Positions 14,666-22,975 of a stretch of DNA of 34,695 bases are shown here, in pieces (within the stretch, counting starts at the first letter, position 1; each line of letters begins with the position of its first letter). Below the pieces are notes generated by a model. That model saw only the letters and a list, made by a program, of their open reading frames with translations. It did not search any database and was not told the DNA's origin. Where the stretch lies: contig JAFRKJ010000036.1 of NCBI GenBank assembly GCA_017431785.1, positions 1 to 34,695 on the forward strand. The letters run 5' to 3'. The stretch is from Bacillota bacterium. GTDB taxonomy: Bacteria > Bacillota > Clostridia > Peptostreptococcales > Anaerovoracaceae. The translations under genes and the position numbers were made by a program.

Positions 14666-15202
14666 GCTGTAATTCATAAGGCTGCTTATATATCCGGTAC
14701 TGCCGGATTTTTTCTTTGTCTGTTTTTCTTTATCTGTATCGACGTTCATATAGATGGAAGTCGCTGTAGCCGCCAGTTTTCCCGTCGACTTGATCCGCGC
14801 CTCACCAGTTAGCTGCGTGATTCTGCGACCGGTCGAGGTCGCCTTTGCAGTAACGACGAGTTTCTCACCCATCGGGACAGGTCTGATGTAGTTCACATCG
14901 AGATTGATCGTCGGAGCGAAATACTCTCTGGCATAAAATCTCGCCAACGCCGCAATCGTAAGATCAAAAGCAGTGCATATAGCTCCGCCATGCATATTTC
15001 CGATTCTGTTTGCCTGCCATTTCTGAACAGGAAATTCGAATGTCAGGGTCTTTTCCTCATAAGAGCATCCGCCCCACTCTCCTTTCATCAGGCCATTCAT
15101 GGTGTCCTTCTGGATCACATTGTTGCTGTGAAGCGTCTTGCGGGCGTGTTCTTCAAGGGCTTCCTGCCCTGTTATATTTGTTTTCTTTTCTTCAGCGCAC
15201 AT
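14654..15202 (-). CDS. PaaI-type hotdog-fold acyl-CoA thioesterase
   Basis: Encodes 182 residues. The hotdog signature RIGNMHGGAICTAFDLTIAA (residues about 66-85, with the HGG loop and catalytic-type Asp) is followed by YIRPVPMGEKLVVTAKATSTGRR and an alternating strand ending AATATSIYM. Family members hydrolyse acyl-CoA thioesters, and the substrate cannot be told from sequence. A charged, Lys-rich C-terminal tail beyond about 155 is extra. Start ATG 15202 has AGAGGT upstream. It follows dsdA by 17 bases and shares its transcript. A link between D-serine breakdown and a thioesterase is not obvious. Confidence 0.8.
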   Translation of the reverse strand: MCAEEKKTNITGQEALEEHARKTLHSNNVIQKDTMNGLMKGEWGGCSYEEKTLTFEFPVQKWQANRIGNMHGGAICTAFDLTIAALARFYAREYFAPTINLDVNYIRPVPMGEKLVVTAKATSTGRRITQLTGEARIKSTGKLAATATSIYMNVDTDKEKQTKKKSGSTGYISSLMNYSDRL

Positions 15203-15219
15203 TTCGGTTACCTCTTCGC

Positions 15220-16518
15220 TTACTCTTTTCCTCTCTCATAGTATGCTGTTTTCTCATCCTCAGGCACCATGTTTCCTCCGGTCGCCCAAATCACATGAAT
15301 AGAATTCTCATCCGGTGCCGGTACATACTCTCCGCCGCAGATGTATTTCAATCCCTCAAAAGCAGCACAGGCTGATGGCTCAATGAATATGCCGGTGCTG
15401 TCCTTCAGCGCTGCCAGATAAGGATAAAGCTTCTCATCTTCTACCGTAAAACATCCTGAAAGCATGGTCTGCATTGCCTTTGCAACCAGTCCCGAAGGGC
15501 GTCCTACCGCCAGGCCATCCGCTTCTGTTTTACCGTCAATGCCGATATCGCCTACTGCAATCTCATTCAGCTTGCCTGAGATAAGCCCCAAAGCCATACA
15601 TGGTGCATGAGTCGGTTCTGCAAAGAAACAATATGTGCCTTCTCCGAACTCATCTCTGATTCCATAAGCTACGCCGCCCGGCGCACCGCCAACGCCGCAA
15701 GGAAGATATACGTACATTCTGTGGTCTTTGTCGACTTTTACGCCCAGCTCGTCCAGCTGCCTCTTAAGTCTTCTGCCTGCAACGGAATAACCGGCAAAGA
15801 GATCCAACGAATTCTCATCGTCCACAAAGTGGCATGTCGGATCCGCCTGTGCCTCTCTTCTCCCCTGGGCAACAGCAGCTTCGTAATCGTCAGGATACTC
15901 AACGACTGTAACGCCCTTGGAGCGAAGCATATCCTTCTTCCACTGGCGTGCATCCGCCGACATGTGTACGGTTACTTCAAAACCAATGGCCGCACTGATG
16001 ATTCCGATACTCAGCCCCAGATTGCCTGTAGAGCCGACGGCGACTTTGTATTTAGAGAAGAATTCCTTCATCTCTGTGTCACCCAGCTTCGCATAATCAT
16101 CATGCTCTCCCGTCTGCGGGTCCCAATGGAGCAGTCCTGCTTCCACCGCCAGTGTTTCCGCCAGTTTCAGCACTTCATAGATGCCGCCTCTGGCTTTGAT
16201 GGATCCGGAGATCGGAAGATGTGAGTCCTGCTTGACGAAAAGTCTGCCTTTCGCAGATGCTTCTGTCAGACCTGCAAGCCTTGCCACCTCTGCAGCATCT
16301 GTTATCTCAGCCAGCGGCGATTCGATGATGCCGCCTTCGACTTCCGGGAACATGCGCTCGATGAACGGCGCGAATCTCAGCAGCCTTGCTTCCGCATCAT
16401 CGATATCCACGATCTGTTCGTCTTTCTCTTCCGCAGCACCTGCTGCCGGCGAAACAAACCCCGGATTGATCCAGAAAAACTCGTCGCAGTTTCTCAATTT
16501 ATCCATATAATCAGTCAT
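15220..16518 (-). CDS. dsdA: D-serine ammonia-lyase (D-serine dehydratase)
   Basis: Encodes 432 residues. This PLP enzyme converts D-serine to pyruvate and ammonia. Visible are the family N-terminus (FFWINP), the PLP-binding Lys in LPISGSIKARGG, the VGSTGNLGLSIG phosphate-binding loop, the monovalent-cation/active-site region YLPCGVGGAPGGVAYG and the C-terminal IHVIWATGGNMVP. The ATG at 16518 has AAGGAGGA 7 bases upstream, whereas the longer frame from 16572 crosses the likely -10 box. No dsdX or dsdC is adjacent. Pyruvate and ammonia release fits an amino-acid-fermenting lifestyle. Confidence 0.93.
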   Translation of the reverse strand: MTDYMDKLRNCDEFFWINPGFVSPAAGAAEEKDEQIVDIDDAEARLLRFAPFIERMFPEVEGGIIESPLAEITDAAEVARLAGLTEASAKGRLFVKQDSHLPISGSIKARGGIYEVLKLAETLAVEAGLLHWDPQTGEHDDYAKLGDTEMKEFFSKYKVAVGSTGNLGLSIGIISAAIGFEVTVHMSADARQWKKDMLRSKGVTVVEYPDDYEAAVAQGRREAQADPTCHFVDDENSLDLFAGYSVAGRRLKRQLDELGVKVDKDHRMYVYLPCGVGGAPGGVAYGIRDEFGEGTYCFFAEPTHAPCMALGLISGKLNEIAVGDIGIDGKTEADGLAVGRPSGLVAKAMQTMLSGCFTVEDEKLYPYLAALKDSTGIFIEPSACAAFEGLKYICGGEYVPAPDENSIHVIWATGGNMVPEDEKTAYYERGKE

Positions 16519-16552
16519 AATCTGTCCTCCTTGTTCATTCTCATCTGCCATG

Positions 16553-16558
16553 ATTATA
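16553..16558 (-). promoter_or_regulatory. Possible -10 box for dsdA
   Basis: TATAAT on the minus strand, 35 bases before the dsdA ATG. The -35 at 17 bases (TGTCAT) is poor, so an activator may be involved. Confidence 0.35.
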
Positions 16559-16630
16559 TCATCAATACGCATTCCATGACATATGATTTCAGCCGGCGCC
16601 CCTTCCGAAGAACTTTCTGAAATATTCTAG

Positions 16631-16659
16631 TTGAAATGCCTCAAGGTAATGTGTATAAT
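16631..16659 (+). promoter_or_regulatory. Sigma-A promoter of tRNA-Arg
   Basis: TTGAAA, exactly 17 bases, TATAAT, 26 bases upstream of the tRNA 5' end. Strong match to consensus. Confidence 0.8.
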
Positions 16660-16685
16660 AATCTAGCGGGTTTCAAGAAAACCAT

Positions 16686-16762
16686 GCGCCATTAGCTCAA
16701 TTGGATAGAGTCGCGCACTACGAATGCGAAGGTTGGGGGTTCGAGTCCCTCATGGCGCGCCA
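16686..16762 (+). tRNA. tRNA-Arg (anticodon ACG)
   Basis: 77 nt including an encoded CCA. Acceptor GCGCCAT pairs with ATGGCGC, followed by discriminator G. The D arm is GCTC/GAGT, the anticodon loop CTACGAA with ACG at 16720-16722, and the T arm GGGGG-TTCGAGT-CCCTC. The ACG wobble A is normally deaminated to inosine to read CGU, CGC and CGA. The top pair of the anticodon stem (G27-A43) appears mismatched. The remaining stems are sound. It is a single-gene unit with its own promoter and terminator. Confidence 0.95.
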
Positions 16763-16800
16763 ATAAAACAAACAGGTCCGAAGGGCCTGTTTGTTTTATT
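16763..16800 (+). terminator. Intrinsic terminator of tRNA-Arg
   Basis: Long perfect hairpin with arms beginning ATAAAACAAACAGG and ending CCTGTTTGTTTTAT around a short loop, starting immediately after the CCA end. The descending arm is T-rich, as usual for tRNA terminators in Firmicutes. Confidence 0.8.
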
Positions 16801-16848
16801 GGGTGAGTATATAATCCAGGGACTAGTTAAAAGCCTTTCTGCAACAGA

Positions 16849-16889
16849 AATAGACCTAAACAAGCCATGATTAAGTATTTGGGTCTATT
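16849..16889. repeat. Inverted repeat upstream of exoA
   Basis: AATAGACC (16849-16856) and GGTCTATT (16882-16889), arms 25 bases apart. A TATAAT at 16909-16914, likely the exoA -10 box, lies just downstream, so the repeat could be an operator. Nothing else is evident in the 150 bases between the tRNA terminator and exoA. Confidence 0.4.
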
Positions 16890-16949
16890 CGGATTTGAGA
16901 AATCTGTATATAATCAGAGTGAAACACACTTTGGGGGAGGAAATGATCT

Positions 16950-17702
16950 ATGAAACTCATATCTTGGAATGTCAACGGAATCAGAGCTGCCATGAAAAAA
17001 GGCTTTCTGGATTTTGCAGCGGAAGCTGATCCGGATATTCTGTGTCTGCAAGAGACGAAGATGCAGGAAGGTCAGGCTGAGGTGCCTCTGGAAGGATACC
17101 ATCAGTACTGGTGTTCCGCGGACAAAAAAGGATATTCGGGAACAGCTGTATTCACCAAAGCGGAGCCGATTTCCGTCACACGTGGCATCGGAATCGATGA
17201 ACATGATCATGAAGGCCGTGTCATCACCTGTGAATATGACGATTTCTATCTTGTGAATGTTTATGTTCCCAACGCGCAGAACGAGCTGAAGCGTCTGGAC
17301 TACCGCATGAGATGGGAGGATGACTTCCGTGCCTACCTCAAATCCCTTGAAGCGTCAAAGCCTGTCATCACCTGTGGTGATTTCAATGTCGCCCACGAAG
17401 AGATCGACCTGAAAAATCCGAAGAGCAACCGCGGGAATGCCGGTTTCTCCGATGAAGAGCGCGGTAAGATGACGGAACTGCTTGGCGCCGGTTTCATCGA
17501 TACCTGGCGTTTCTTCTACCCCGATCTTGAAGGCGTGTACTCCTGGTGGAGTTACCGTTTCAGAGCCAGAGACAACAACGCTGGATGGCGTATCGATTAT
17601 TTTCTCGTATCAGAAGCATTAAAAGACCGGCTTCGGGGAGCCGGTATCATGACAGATATCTTCGGCAGCGATCACTGCCCTGTCACATTGGAAATCGACT
17701 AA
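16950..17702 (+). CDS. exoA: Exodeoxyribonuclease III (AP endonuclease, ExoA/XthA family)
   Basis: Encodes 250 residues, typical length. It cleaves DNA 5' to abasic sites and has 3'-5' exonuclease activity in base excision repair. All family motifs are present in order: the metal-binding [16 protein letters not shown] (Glu ligand), [18 protein letters not shown], the catalytic [41 protein letters not shown] and the closing [11 protein letters not shown] with Asp-His. Start ATG 16950 has GGGGGAGGA upstream. It stands alone between the tRNA and a bidirectional terminator. The gene is called exoA in Bacillus and xth elsewhere. Confidence 0.95.
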   Translation: MKLISWNVNGIRAAMKKGFLDFAAEADPDILCLQETKMQEGQAEVPLEGYHQYWCSADKKGYSGTAVFTKAEPISVTRGIGIDEHDHEGRVITCEYDDFYLVNVYVPNAQNELKRLDYRMRWEDDFRAYLKSLEASKPVITCGDFNVAHEEIDLKNPKSNRGNAGFSDEERGKMTELLGAGFIDTWRFFYPDLEGVYSWWSYRFRARDNNAGWRIDYFLVSEALKDRLRGAGIMTDIFGSDHCPVTLEID

Positions 17703-17704
17703 AA

Positions 17705-17724
17705 ACGGCGCCGTAAGGCGCCGT
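17705..17724. terminator. Bidirectional terminator between exoA and GNAT gene
   Basis: Perfect eight-base stem ACGGCGCC / GGCGCCGT with loop GTAA. A TTTTT run follows on the minus strand, and a weaker T-containing tail on the plus strand. It serves the convergent ends of both genes. Confidence 0.8.
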
Positions 17725-17735
17725 TCTCAATTCTG

Positions 17736-18299
17736 TCAAAATTCTTTTCTCAGCAGATATCTATCTTTGCCTCCGTAGAGCTTTCTGCGGTCGACGATCT
17801 CCCAGTTGAGAATCAGAAAGTTATTGTAACTGTACGGATTCTCCGGCGAAATCGATGTGATTCCTTCGGTCGCGCCGAGCTCGATCGCCTTTGCGATGCG
17901 GATCTTATTGAAAAGCCTCTGCAGTCCGTGTCCCCGATACTTCGGCACAACCATTGTCATGTCAAAGGATGCCGTGCGGCTGAGATGTTCTTCATCATAA
18001 TCGAAGTAATGGCCGTAATTGTAACTCTGATCTTCTCTGTTATTCGGTTTTAAAACTGATACTCCCGCCACATCACCGTTCTCTGCAAAGGCAAGCCAGC
18101 AGCAATCGTTCTCCAACTGGTCTATCGTCTCCTCTTCTGTAAACGGCGCATAGATATCCTTATCCGGCAGCGCGTCCATGATGATATCCTGAAGTTCCAT
18201 AAACAGATCATAATCATTGATGTCAGCCTCTCTGATGTGGAATTTCTGTGGTTCTCCGCGACCATTCATCAGTTCAATATCATAAGGCATCTGAATCAT
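17736..18299 (-). CDS. GNAT-family N-acetyltransferase (paralog A)
   Basis: Encodes 187 residues. The acetyl-CoA-binding motif A is seen as VVPKYRGHGLQRLFNKIRIAKA (R-x-x-G-x-Q type), preceded by the beta-4 strand TASFDMTMV and followed by the acceptor-side YSYNNFLILNWEIVDRRKLYGG. The substrate is unknown. I chose ATG 18299 because GGAGGAAGC lies 5-8 bases upstream. A TATAAT box for this gene lies at 18343. The protein matches the divergently transcribed neighbour at 18432-18986 along its length, so the two are paralogs. Confidence 0.8.
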   Translation of the reverse strand: MIQMPYDIELMNGRGEPQKFHIREADINDYDLFMELQDIIMDALPDKDIYAPFTEEETIDQLENDCCWLAFAENGDVAGVSVLKPNNREDQSYNYGHYFDYDEEHLSRTASFDMTMVVPKYRGHGLQRLFNKIRIAKAIELGATEGITSISPENPYSYNNFLILNWEIVDRRKLYGGKDRYLLRKEF

Positions 18300-18342
18300 A
18301 ATGCTTCCTCCATTTCTTTTTGTGTTTTTCATGCACGAAAGT

Positions 18343-18348
18343 ATTATA
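18343..18348 (-). promoter_or_regulatory. -10 box for GNAT paralog A
   Basis: TATAAT on the minus strand about 44 bases before ATG 18299. No good -35 is seen at the expected distance. Confidence 0.45.
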
Positions 18349-18392
18349 GCATGAAAAGTGATAATTTTCTTTCATTTTTTACTTTAATGCGT

Positions 18393-18398
18393 TATAAT
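18393..18398 (+). promoter_or_regulatory. -10 box for GNAT paralog B
   Basis: TATAAT about 34 bases before ATG 18432, in a very AT-rich stretch. The -35 (TTTCAT) is weak. Confidence 0.45.
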
Positions 18399-18431
18399 TT
18401 TATAAAATTAAAATATAAAAGGAGAAGCGCT

Positions 18432-18986
18432 ATGTGTGAATATCCTAAGACAATAACTTTGTCGCGGAAATCGGGTCAGAAACAGGACTTTCTGATTCGC
18501 AGATGCACGGAAGCTGATCTCTCTGACATTATGGAATTGCAGCAAAAGGTATACGAGGATATTGGCAATCCGGATCTATATGCAATTGTACCGGAAGAAA
18601 ACATCCATGAGTCCATTCTTGAAGATTACTGTTTCGGAACATACGTTAACGACAGACTTATCGCGTTCACGATGATGATCGCAAATCGCATATCATACCG
18701 TAACTACGGCACTTATATCGGTTATCCGGAAGAACGGCAGGCCAGATGTGTTTCTATGGAAATATCCCTGGTGGATGATGAGTTCCGTGGTTATGGACTG
18801 CAGAAGCTTTTTGTCACCCTCCGTGAAGAAGAAGCACTGCGCGCAGGTGCAGCAGAAGCACTGGTCACCATCGCGCCGGGAAACGACTACAGCCTGGCGA
18901 ACCTCATCAATTCAGGGTATAAAATCATTGAAACTAAGCCGCTGTATGAAGGAGCCGTAAGGCATATTCTGAGAAAACAGCTGTAA
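18432..18986 (+). CDS. GNAT-family N-acetyltransferase (paralog B)
   Basis: Encodes 184 residues. It has the same layout as paralog A: N-terminal 'FLIRRCTEADLSDIMELQ', beta-4 VSMEISLV, acetyl-CoA motif DDEFRGYGLQKLFVTLREEEA, then NDYSLANLINSGYKIIETKPLY and RHILRKQL. The equivalent segments of A (YRGHGLQRLF, YSYNNFLILNWEIVDRRKLY, RYLLRKEF) line up without large gaps. Start ATG 18432 has GGAGAAG 5 bases upstream, and the much longer frame from 18237 overlaps paralog A and is rejected. The substrate is unknown. Confidence 0.82.
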   Translation: MCEYPKTITLSRKSGQKQDFLIRRCTEADLSDIMELQQKVYEDIGNPDLYAIVPEENIHESILEDYCFGTYVNDRLIAFTMMIANRISYRNYGTYIGYPEERQARCVSMEISLVDDEFRGYGLQKLFVTLREEEALRAGAAEALVTIAPGNDYSLANLINSGYKIIETKPLYEGAVRHILRKQL

Positions 18987-19021
18987 CCCATCCACTTAAA
19001 TCAATCAACACAAACAAAAAA

Positions 19022-19059
19022 GTGCTGGAAGCGAACCAGTCATGGTCAACTTCCAGCAC
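19022..19059 (-). terminator. Terminator at the end of the urease-region operon
   Basis: Ten-base perfect stem GTGCTGGAAG / CTTCCAGCAC with a smaller ACCA/TGGT stem inside. A TTTTTT run follows on the minus strand (19016-19021). It lies 15 bases after the stop codon of the PPOX-like gene and closes the long minus-strand transcript. Confidence 0.85.
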
Positions 19060-19073
19060 GATTTGTATATCTG

Positions 19074-19589
19074 CTAGCCTTTGATACTATCGAAACTGAA
19101 ATTCGGATCAGCGAACTCGATGGCCTCCTTGCCGGAAATGTGATCGATTTCAATTTCAAATGCGCCCATCCATGCGATTCTCTTTTCGAACATCTCATGA
19201 ATGCCTTCTTCAAGACCTGGTGAGTACTTCTCAACCAAATAGTCTGCAATCTTATGCTTCTCTGCAACATCTTCCACAATTCTAGCGCGCCCAAAGATAA
19301 TGACGCTCCTGAAATAAGTAGTATACTCTTCCGGTACGACCTGATCGGTTTCGATGATTGTCAGACATACCTTATCGTGTTTCTTCATGGAATCATATTT
19401 GTGTCCGCTCGGCATACCATGGAAGTAAATTTTGTTGTTTCTGTAGGCGAAGCTGATCGGCACACCGTATGGATAGTCGCCGTCACCGAGCACGGCCAGC
19501 ACTCCTGATGTCGCCTTGTTGATAATCTCGTCACATCTTTCTTTTGAGAGAATCTGCTTCTTGTTTCTGGATACTTCTCTGAACTCCAT
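19074..19589 (-). CDS. Pyridoxamine 5'-phosphate oxidase-like flavoprotein (NimA/PPOX family)
   Basis: Encodes 171 residues. The split-barrel flavin-binding fold shows the usual 'GVLAVLGDGDYPYGVPISFA' strand pair, IYFHGMPSGHKYD, KVCLTII and the later VIIFGRARIVED. These features match the NimA-like branch, whose members include 5-nitroimidazole reductases, but most members are of unknown role, so resistance should not be assumed. Start ATG 19589 has AAAGGAG upstream. It is the last gene of the operon, 23 bases after the amidohydrolase, and is followed by a strong terminator. Confidence 0.8.
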   Translation of the reverse strand: MEFREVSRNKKQILSKERCDEIINKATSGVLAVLGDGDYPYGVPISFAYRNNKIYFHGMPSGHKYDSMKKHDKVCLTIIETDQVVPEEYTTYFRSVIIFGRARIVEDVAEKHKIADYLVEKYSPGLEEGIHEMFEKRIAWMGAFEIEIDHISGKEAIEFADPNFSFDSIKG

Positions 19590-19612
19590 TCATGAACTCC
19601 TTTCTGCTCTTT

Positions 19613-21235
19613 CTATGCTTGATATGTGATCTCACCATCGACTATGGTTAAAACCACCTTGGTGTCTTTGATTTCTTCTTCCGGTCTTGCAAACAGGTTC
19701 CTGTCCAGCACGATCACGTCTGCCAGTTTACCCGGTTCTAAAGTACCGAGTTCATCTGCTCTGCCGTAAGCCTTTGCAGATCCAAGGGTATTTGCCGACA
19801 GCGCTTCCGCCAGCGTCAGCTTCTCCCCATTGTCAGCGCCTGCGATGGAACCATCATAATTTCTCCTTGCCACGCCCGCATAGATACCCGGGAACTGGTT
19901 ATACTGAACAACCGGGAAGTCTGTCCCAAAGGCAAGCGTAGCCCCTGTATCAACAATAGACCGGAACGGCCACTCATAACGGCAGCGTTCTTCTCCAATA
20001 CGGATCAGCTTCTCGTTGTTTTCCTGCGGCAGGTGTTCGCCCTGCATGGAAGCGATAACATCCAGCTCCACGAACCTTGGAATATCAGCCGGATCTGCGC
20101 TTTCAATATGCTCAATCGTATTCGGCAATCCGTGTCTTCCGTTTGCCTTGATCGATTCTTCAAAAGCATCCAGAGCCATCCTGACTGCACCGTCCCCAAT
20201 ACAATGCAGTCTTACCGGAAGACCGACACGGTTTGCTTCTATGACACCTGCATTAAGAGCATCCTGCTCTATAAGCGGGCATCCGTCCCCGCAGGTCGAC
20301 GGGTTGTCTTCATATGGCGCAAGCAGCAGTGCCGTATAGGTTGAAGTAACGCCATCCAGGAATCCCTTGAGACCATTGAGGCGGAATGTTGGTGAGCAGA
20401 ACTCCTTCTGCCATTCCTTCGCAGTATCAAAGTTTTTCATTCCTTTGAATTTCGTATAGAGATGTACACGGGTCGTCAGTTTTCCCTGTTCGCTCAGTGC
20501 CTGGAAGACTTTATGGCGCTTGTAATACATGTCTTCATATCCGTCTGCGCTCATTTCGCTGATGGAGGTAACGCCCTGAGAAGCGAGTCCTTTCATAAAA
20601 CCTTCGATGATTTCTACGATCTGCTCCTCCGGAAAATCATATAGCTTCTGCCACGCAAGCTCCAGTGCGGCAGGTTCAAAGGCCAGACCATTCAGTTCGC
20701 TATCTTCCGTCAGCCCCATATGGCCTCCGTCAAAGGTGCTCTCTGGTGTATATCCTGCTTCCTCCAAAGCCTTCGTATTCATCCAAATGGTGTGGCAATC
20801 CGCGCAAATCATATACACTGGTCTGTCCGGAACGATTGCATCCAGAGAGTCTTTCGTCGGCAGCGGCGCATCATTCCATGTTGCAGGGAACCAACCGAAA
20901 CCGCGGACTCTCGGAAACTCAGGATGTGCTTCCGCGAACTCTTTGATCATTGCAACAGCCTCTTCTTCTGTTGTGGATGCAGTAATGTCTACCATGTACC
21001 TGCTGTCAGCAACTGCTCCCCACCATAGGTGCTCATGACCGTCGATCAAGCCCGGCATAATCATATTATCGCCGTACTCCAGCACTTTTGTATCCGGTCC
21101 TTCAAATTTCTTCAGTTCTTCAGCAGAACCCACCGCCAAAATCTTTCCTTCTGCAATGGCAACGCCGCCTGCAAAAGGTTTATCCTGCAATCCTGTGAAC
21201 ACAGCATTGCTCTTGATAATAGTATTTACAAACAT
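19613..21235 (-). CDS. YtcJ-type metal-dependent amidohydrolase (Amidohydro_3)
   Basis: Encodes 540 residues. The family begins with a composite beta domain (MFVNTIIKSNAVFTG, IAEGKILAVGS), then the metal-binding PGLIDGHEHLW (HxH), FGWFPATWNDAPLPTKDSLDAI, DCHTIWMNTKAL, HCIGDGAVRMALDAFE, NTIEHIE, and the terminal Asp in FGTDFPVVQ. It closes with the dihydroorotase-like LGTLEPGKLADVIVLDRN. Some relatives are N-substituted formamide deformylases, while most have unknown substrates. Start ATG 21235 has AGGAGAA upstream. It follows the DUF6485-like gene by 10 bases in the urease transcript, so its substrate may be an amide related to that pathway. Confidence 0.85.
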   Translation of the reverse strand: MFVNTIIKSNAVFTGLQDKPFAGGVAIAEGKILAVGSAEELKKFEGPDTKVLEYGDNMIMPGLIDGHEHLWWGAVADSRYMVDITASTTEEEAVAMIKEFAEAHPEFPRVRGFGWFPATWNDAPLPTKDSLDAIVPDRPVYMICADCHTIWMNTKALEEAGYTPESTFDGGHMGLTEDSELNGLAFEPAALELAWQKLYDFPEEQIVEIIEGFMKGLASQGVTSISEMSADGYEDMYYKRHKVFQALSEQGKLTTRVHLYTKFKGMKNFDTAKEWQKEFCSPTFRLNGLKGFLDGVTSTYTALLLAPYEDNPSTCGDGCPLIEQDALNAGVIEANRVGLPVRLHCIGDGAVRMALDAFEESIKANGRHGLPNTIEHIESADPADIPRFVELDVIASMQGEHLPQENNEKLIRIGEERCRYEWPFRSIVDTGATLAFGTDFPVVQYNQFPGIYAGVARRNYDGSIAGADNGEKLTLAEALSANTLGSAKAYGRADELGTLEPGKLADVIVLDRNLFARPEEEIKDTKVVLTIVDGEITYQA

Positions 21236-21245
21236 AACTTTTCTC

Positions 21246-21455
21246 CTAATCGATTTTCAGCGCAAGTTTCGCGAAATGTTCAAAACTCCAGTCTTCAAAT
21301 CCATCGATGCTATCAGTCACTTTCAAAAAGAAACACTTCGGAATCTCACCGCACTTCAGTGAATCCTCCACGCAGAGATTACATCCCTGATCGTGGTTTG
21401 CGGGATTAAACGGACAACTCTCGTCCTGACAAGGACACCATGCTAATTTACCCAT
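21246..21455 (-). CDS. Cysteine-rich small protein (DUF6485-type)
   Basis: Encodes 69 residues with seven cysteines in the first 41 (C7, C9, C14, C25, C28, C35, C41). The pattern CPCQxxxCPFxPxN and CNLC resembles the small DUF6485/cysteine-rich family found in anaerobes. The spacing suggests one or two metal sites (Zn or Fe-S), but none is proven. The second half (DSIDGFEDWSFEHFAKLAL) is helical. AAGGAGG lies upstream of ATG 21455. Being placed between ureD and the amidohydrolase, it may act in metal handling or redox for the operon, but that is inference. Confidence 0.7.
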   Translation of the reverse strand: MGKLAWCPCQDESCPFNPANHDQGCNLCVEDSLKCGEIPKCFFLKVTDSIDGFEDWSFEHFAKLALKID

Positions 21456-21493
21456 ACTCTGCCTCCTTCTGCTCTACCGCTTTTTTCTTTATC

Positions 21494-22348
21494 CTATTCA
21501 CTGCACCCTGAGAACTCCTTGCGGAGCCTGAGTGCAGGTTTATTCAATATGCTCTTCCTACAGACGTCCCAGACTGCCTGCATCATATCTCTCATTTCTA
21601 TGATCCCATCCCCTAAAAATCTTATGACCATTAAATCGGGCCGCACATTGCCTGCTGCCAACCGCACCTTTTCCGTGCTCAATTCACTGACTCTGTTTTT
21701 CAGCTGCGGATCCATCGCATCGGCATATACGTACAGGGAGCCATTCGTCTGATATCCATCCAAAAGCCCTGTCCTCAGAAGATTCTCTTCGCCGGGCTGC
21801 AGGCTGCAATTATCGTATAGCGCCAGTTCTCCATCGATGAAGATTCTCGTTCTTGACTTGTATCTTGTGTAATCAAATTTCTCACCGCTTGCAACGCGTC
21901 CTGCCGTCACCATATCCGCTGCAAAAAGCACCGCGCCCTTTTCGACTCTGAATTCGTTTTCCTGATAAACCGTCGATTCTGCGAAGGGCACATTGTGCTC
22001 CGGCAGATACTCCAGCACCCCGCCGCTATGCACATAAAGTCTGTTCCACACTTTGGCGCAGTCATCGTCCATTCTGTAGTATTTGTTGTTTCCAGGCGTT
22101 GTGAATATGGCGTCCGTCCCTGTTTCACTTTCAATTTCCGTGAGCAGCCTGTCATGCTGCAGAATCCCTCCGGCGGGATTCAGCGAATAGACGATTGCTG
22201 TTCCGTCGACATCATAGTAATGCGCCTTCAGAAGCTGGAGCGGAATCTTGTGAAACTGCTTTGCCATATATGTCCTTCCCTCTGCATTTCTGCGGAAGAC
22301 AATGGATATTTGCCCATTCGGCTGTTCCTTCAGTTCGTCCCAGATCAT
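21494..22348 (-). CDS. ureD: Urease accessory protein UreD (UreH)
   Basis: Encodes 284 residues. UreD forms a scaffold with UreF and UreG that delivers nickel to apo-urease. Recognisable are the early [13 protein letters not shown] motif (usual 'xxGGxxxGDxL'), [10 protein letters not shown] (cf. 'TTPAATKVYR'), the [22 protein letters not shown] segment (cf. 'LEWLPQETIxF'), and [24 protein letters not shown]. It is more diverged than typical UreD but collinear. ATG 22348 overlaps the end of ureG as ATGA, so translation is coupled. Confidence 0.88.
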   Translation of the reverse strand: MIWDELKEQPNGQISIVFRRNAEGRTYMAKQFHKIPLQLLKAHYYDVDGTAIVYSLNPAGGILQHDRLLTEIESETGTDAIFTTPGNNKYYRMDDDCAKVWNRLYVHSGGVLEYLPEHNVPFAESTVYQENEFRVEKGAVLFAADMVTAGRVASGEKFDYTRYKSRTRIFIDGELALYDNCSLQPGEENLLRTGLLDGYQTNGSLYVYADAMDPQLKNRVSELSTEKVRLAAGNVRPDLMVIRFLGDGIIEMRDMMQAVWDVCRKSILNKPALRLRKEFSGCSE

Positions 22349-22959
22349 TTCATGTCCTCAAACAGCATATCTTCTTTGATCCAACGAATCACTTCATCAA
22401 GGCCGATGCCTTTATACAAATCGGTGAAAACGTACGGCTTATCCCCGCGCTGCTTTTTTGTATCCCGGTCCATGACTTCAAGGCTTGCGTGGACGTATTC
22501 CGCGATGTCGATCTTGTTAATGACAAGCAGGTCTGATTTGTTGATTCCCGGTCCGCCTTTGCGCGGAATCTTCTCACCTTCACCTACGTCGATGACAAAA
22601 ATCAGACCGTCGACCAGTTCCGGACTGAAAGTCGCCGCGAGATTATCACCGCCGCTCTCAACAAACAGCAGATCCAGATTATCGAATCTTGATGTAAGCT
22701 CATCGATGGCGTCCAGATTCATGGAGATATCCTCTCGAACTGCGGTATGCGGGCATCCGCCCGTCTCCACGCCAAGGATTCTCTCTGCGGGAAGCGCCTC
22801 CGCCCTCGTCAGGATCAGTGCATCCTCCAATGTGAAGATATCGTTTGTCACTACAGCGATTTCATATTCATCCCGCAACGCTTTGCACAATTTTTCTATC
22901 AAGGCGGTCTTGCCTGATCCAACCGGACCGCCAACGCCTATTCTCACAGGTTTTCTCAT
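22345..22959 (-). CDS. ureG: Urease accessory GTPase UreG
   Basis: Encodes 204 residues, standard length. A SIMIBI-class GTPase that binds nickel and drives urease activation. The P-loop [18 protein letters not shown] is at residues 7-24. The metal-binding CPH of [16 protein letters not shown] (near 68-76) is intact. [17 protein letters not shown], the [19 protein letters not shown] switch region and the NKxD guanine motif (VINKIDI) are present. This is the best conserved gene of the cluster. It lies 16 bases after ureF. Confidence 0.97.
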   Translation of the reverse strand: MRKPVRIGVGGPVGSGKTALIEKLCKALRDEYEIAVVTNDIFTLEDALILTRAEALPAERILGVETGGCPHTAVREDISMNLDAIDELTSRFDNLDLLFVESGGDNLAATFSPELVDGLIFVIDVGEGEKIPRKGGPGINKSDLLVINKIDIAEYVHASLEVMDRDTKKQRGDKPYVFTDLYKGIGLDEVIRWIKEDMLFEDMK

Positions 22960-22975
22960 GGTCTATCTCCTAAAA

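Noticed and set aside
18237-18431. N-terminal extension of GNAT paralog B
   Set aside because: It overlaps paralog A and both promoters. The good ribosome site and the paralog alignment favour the start at 18432.
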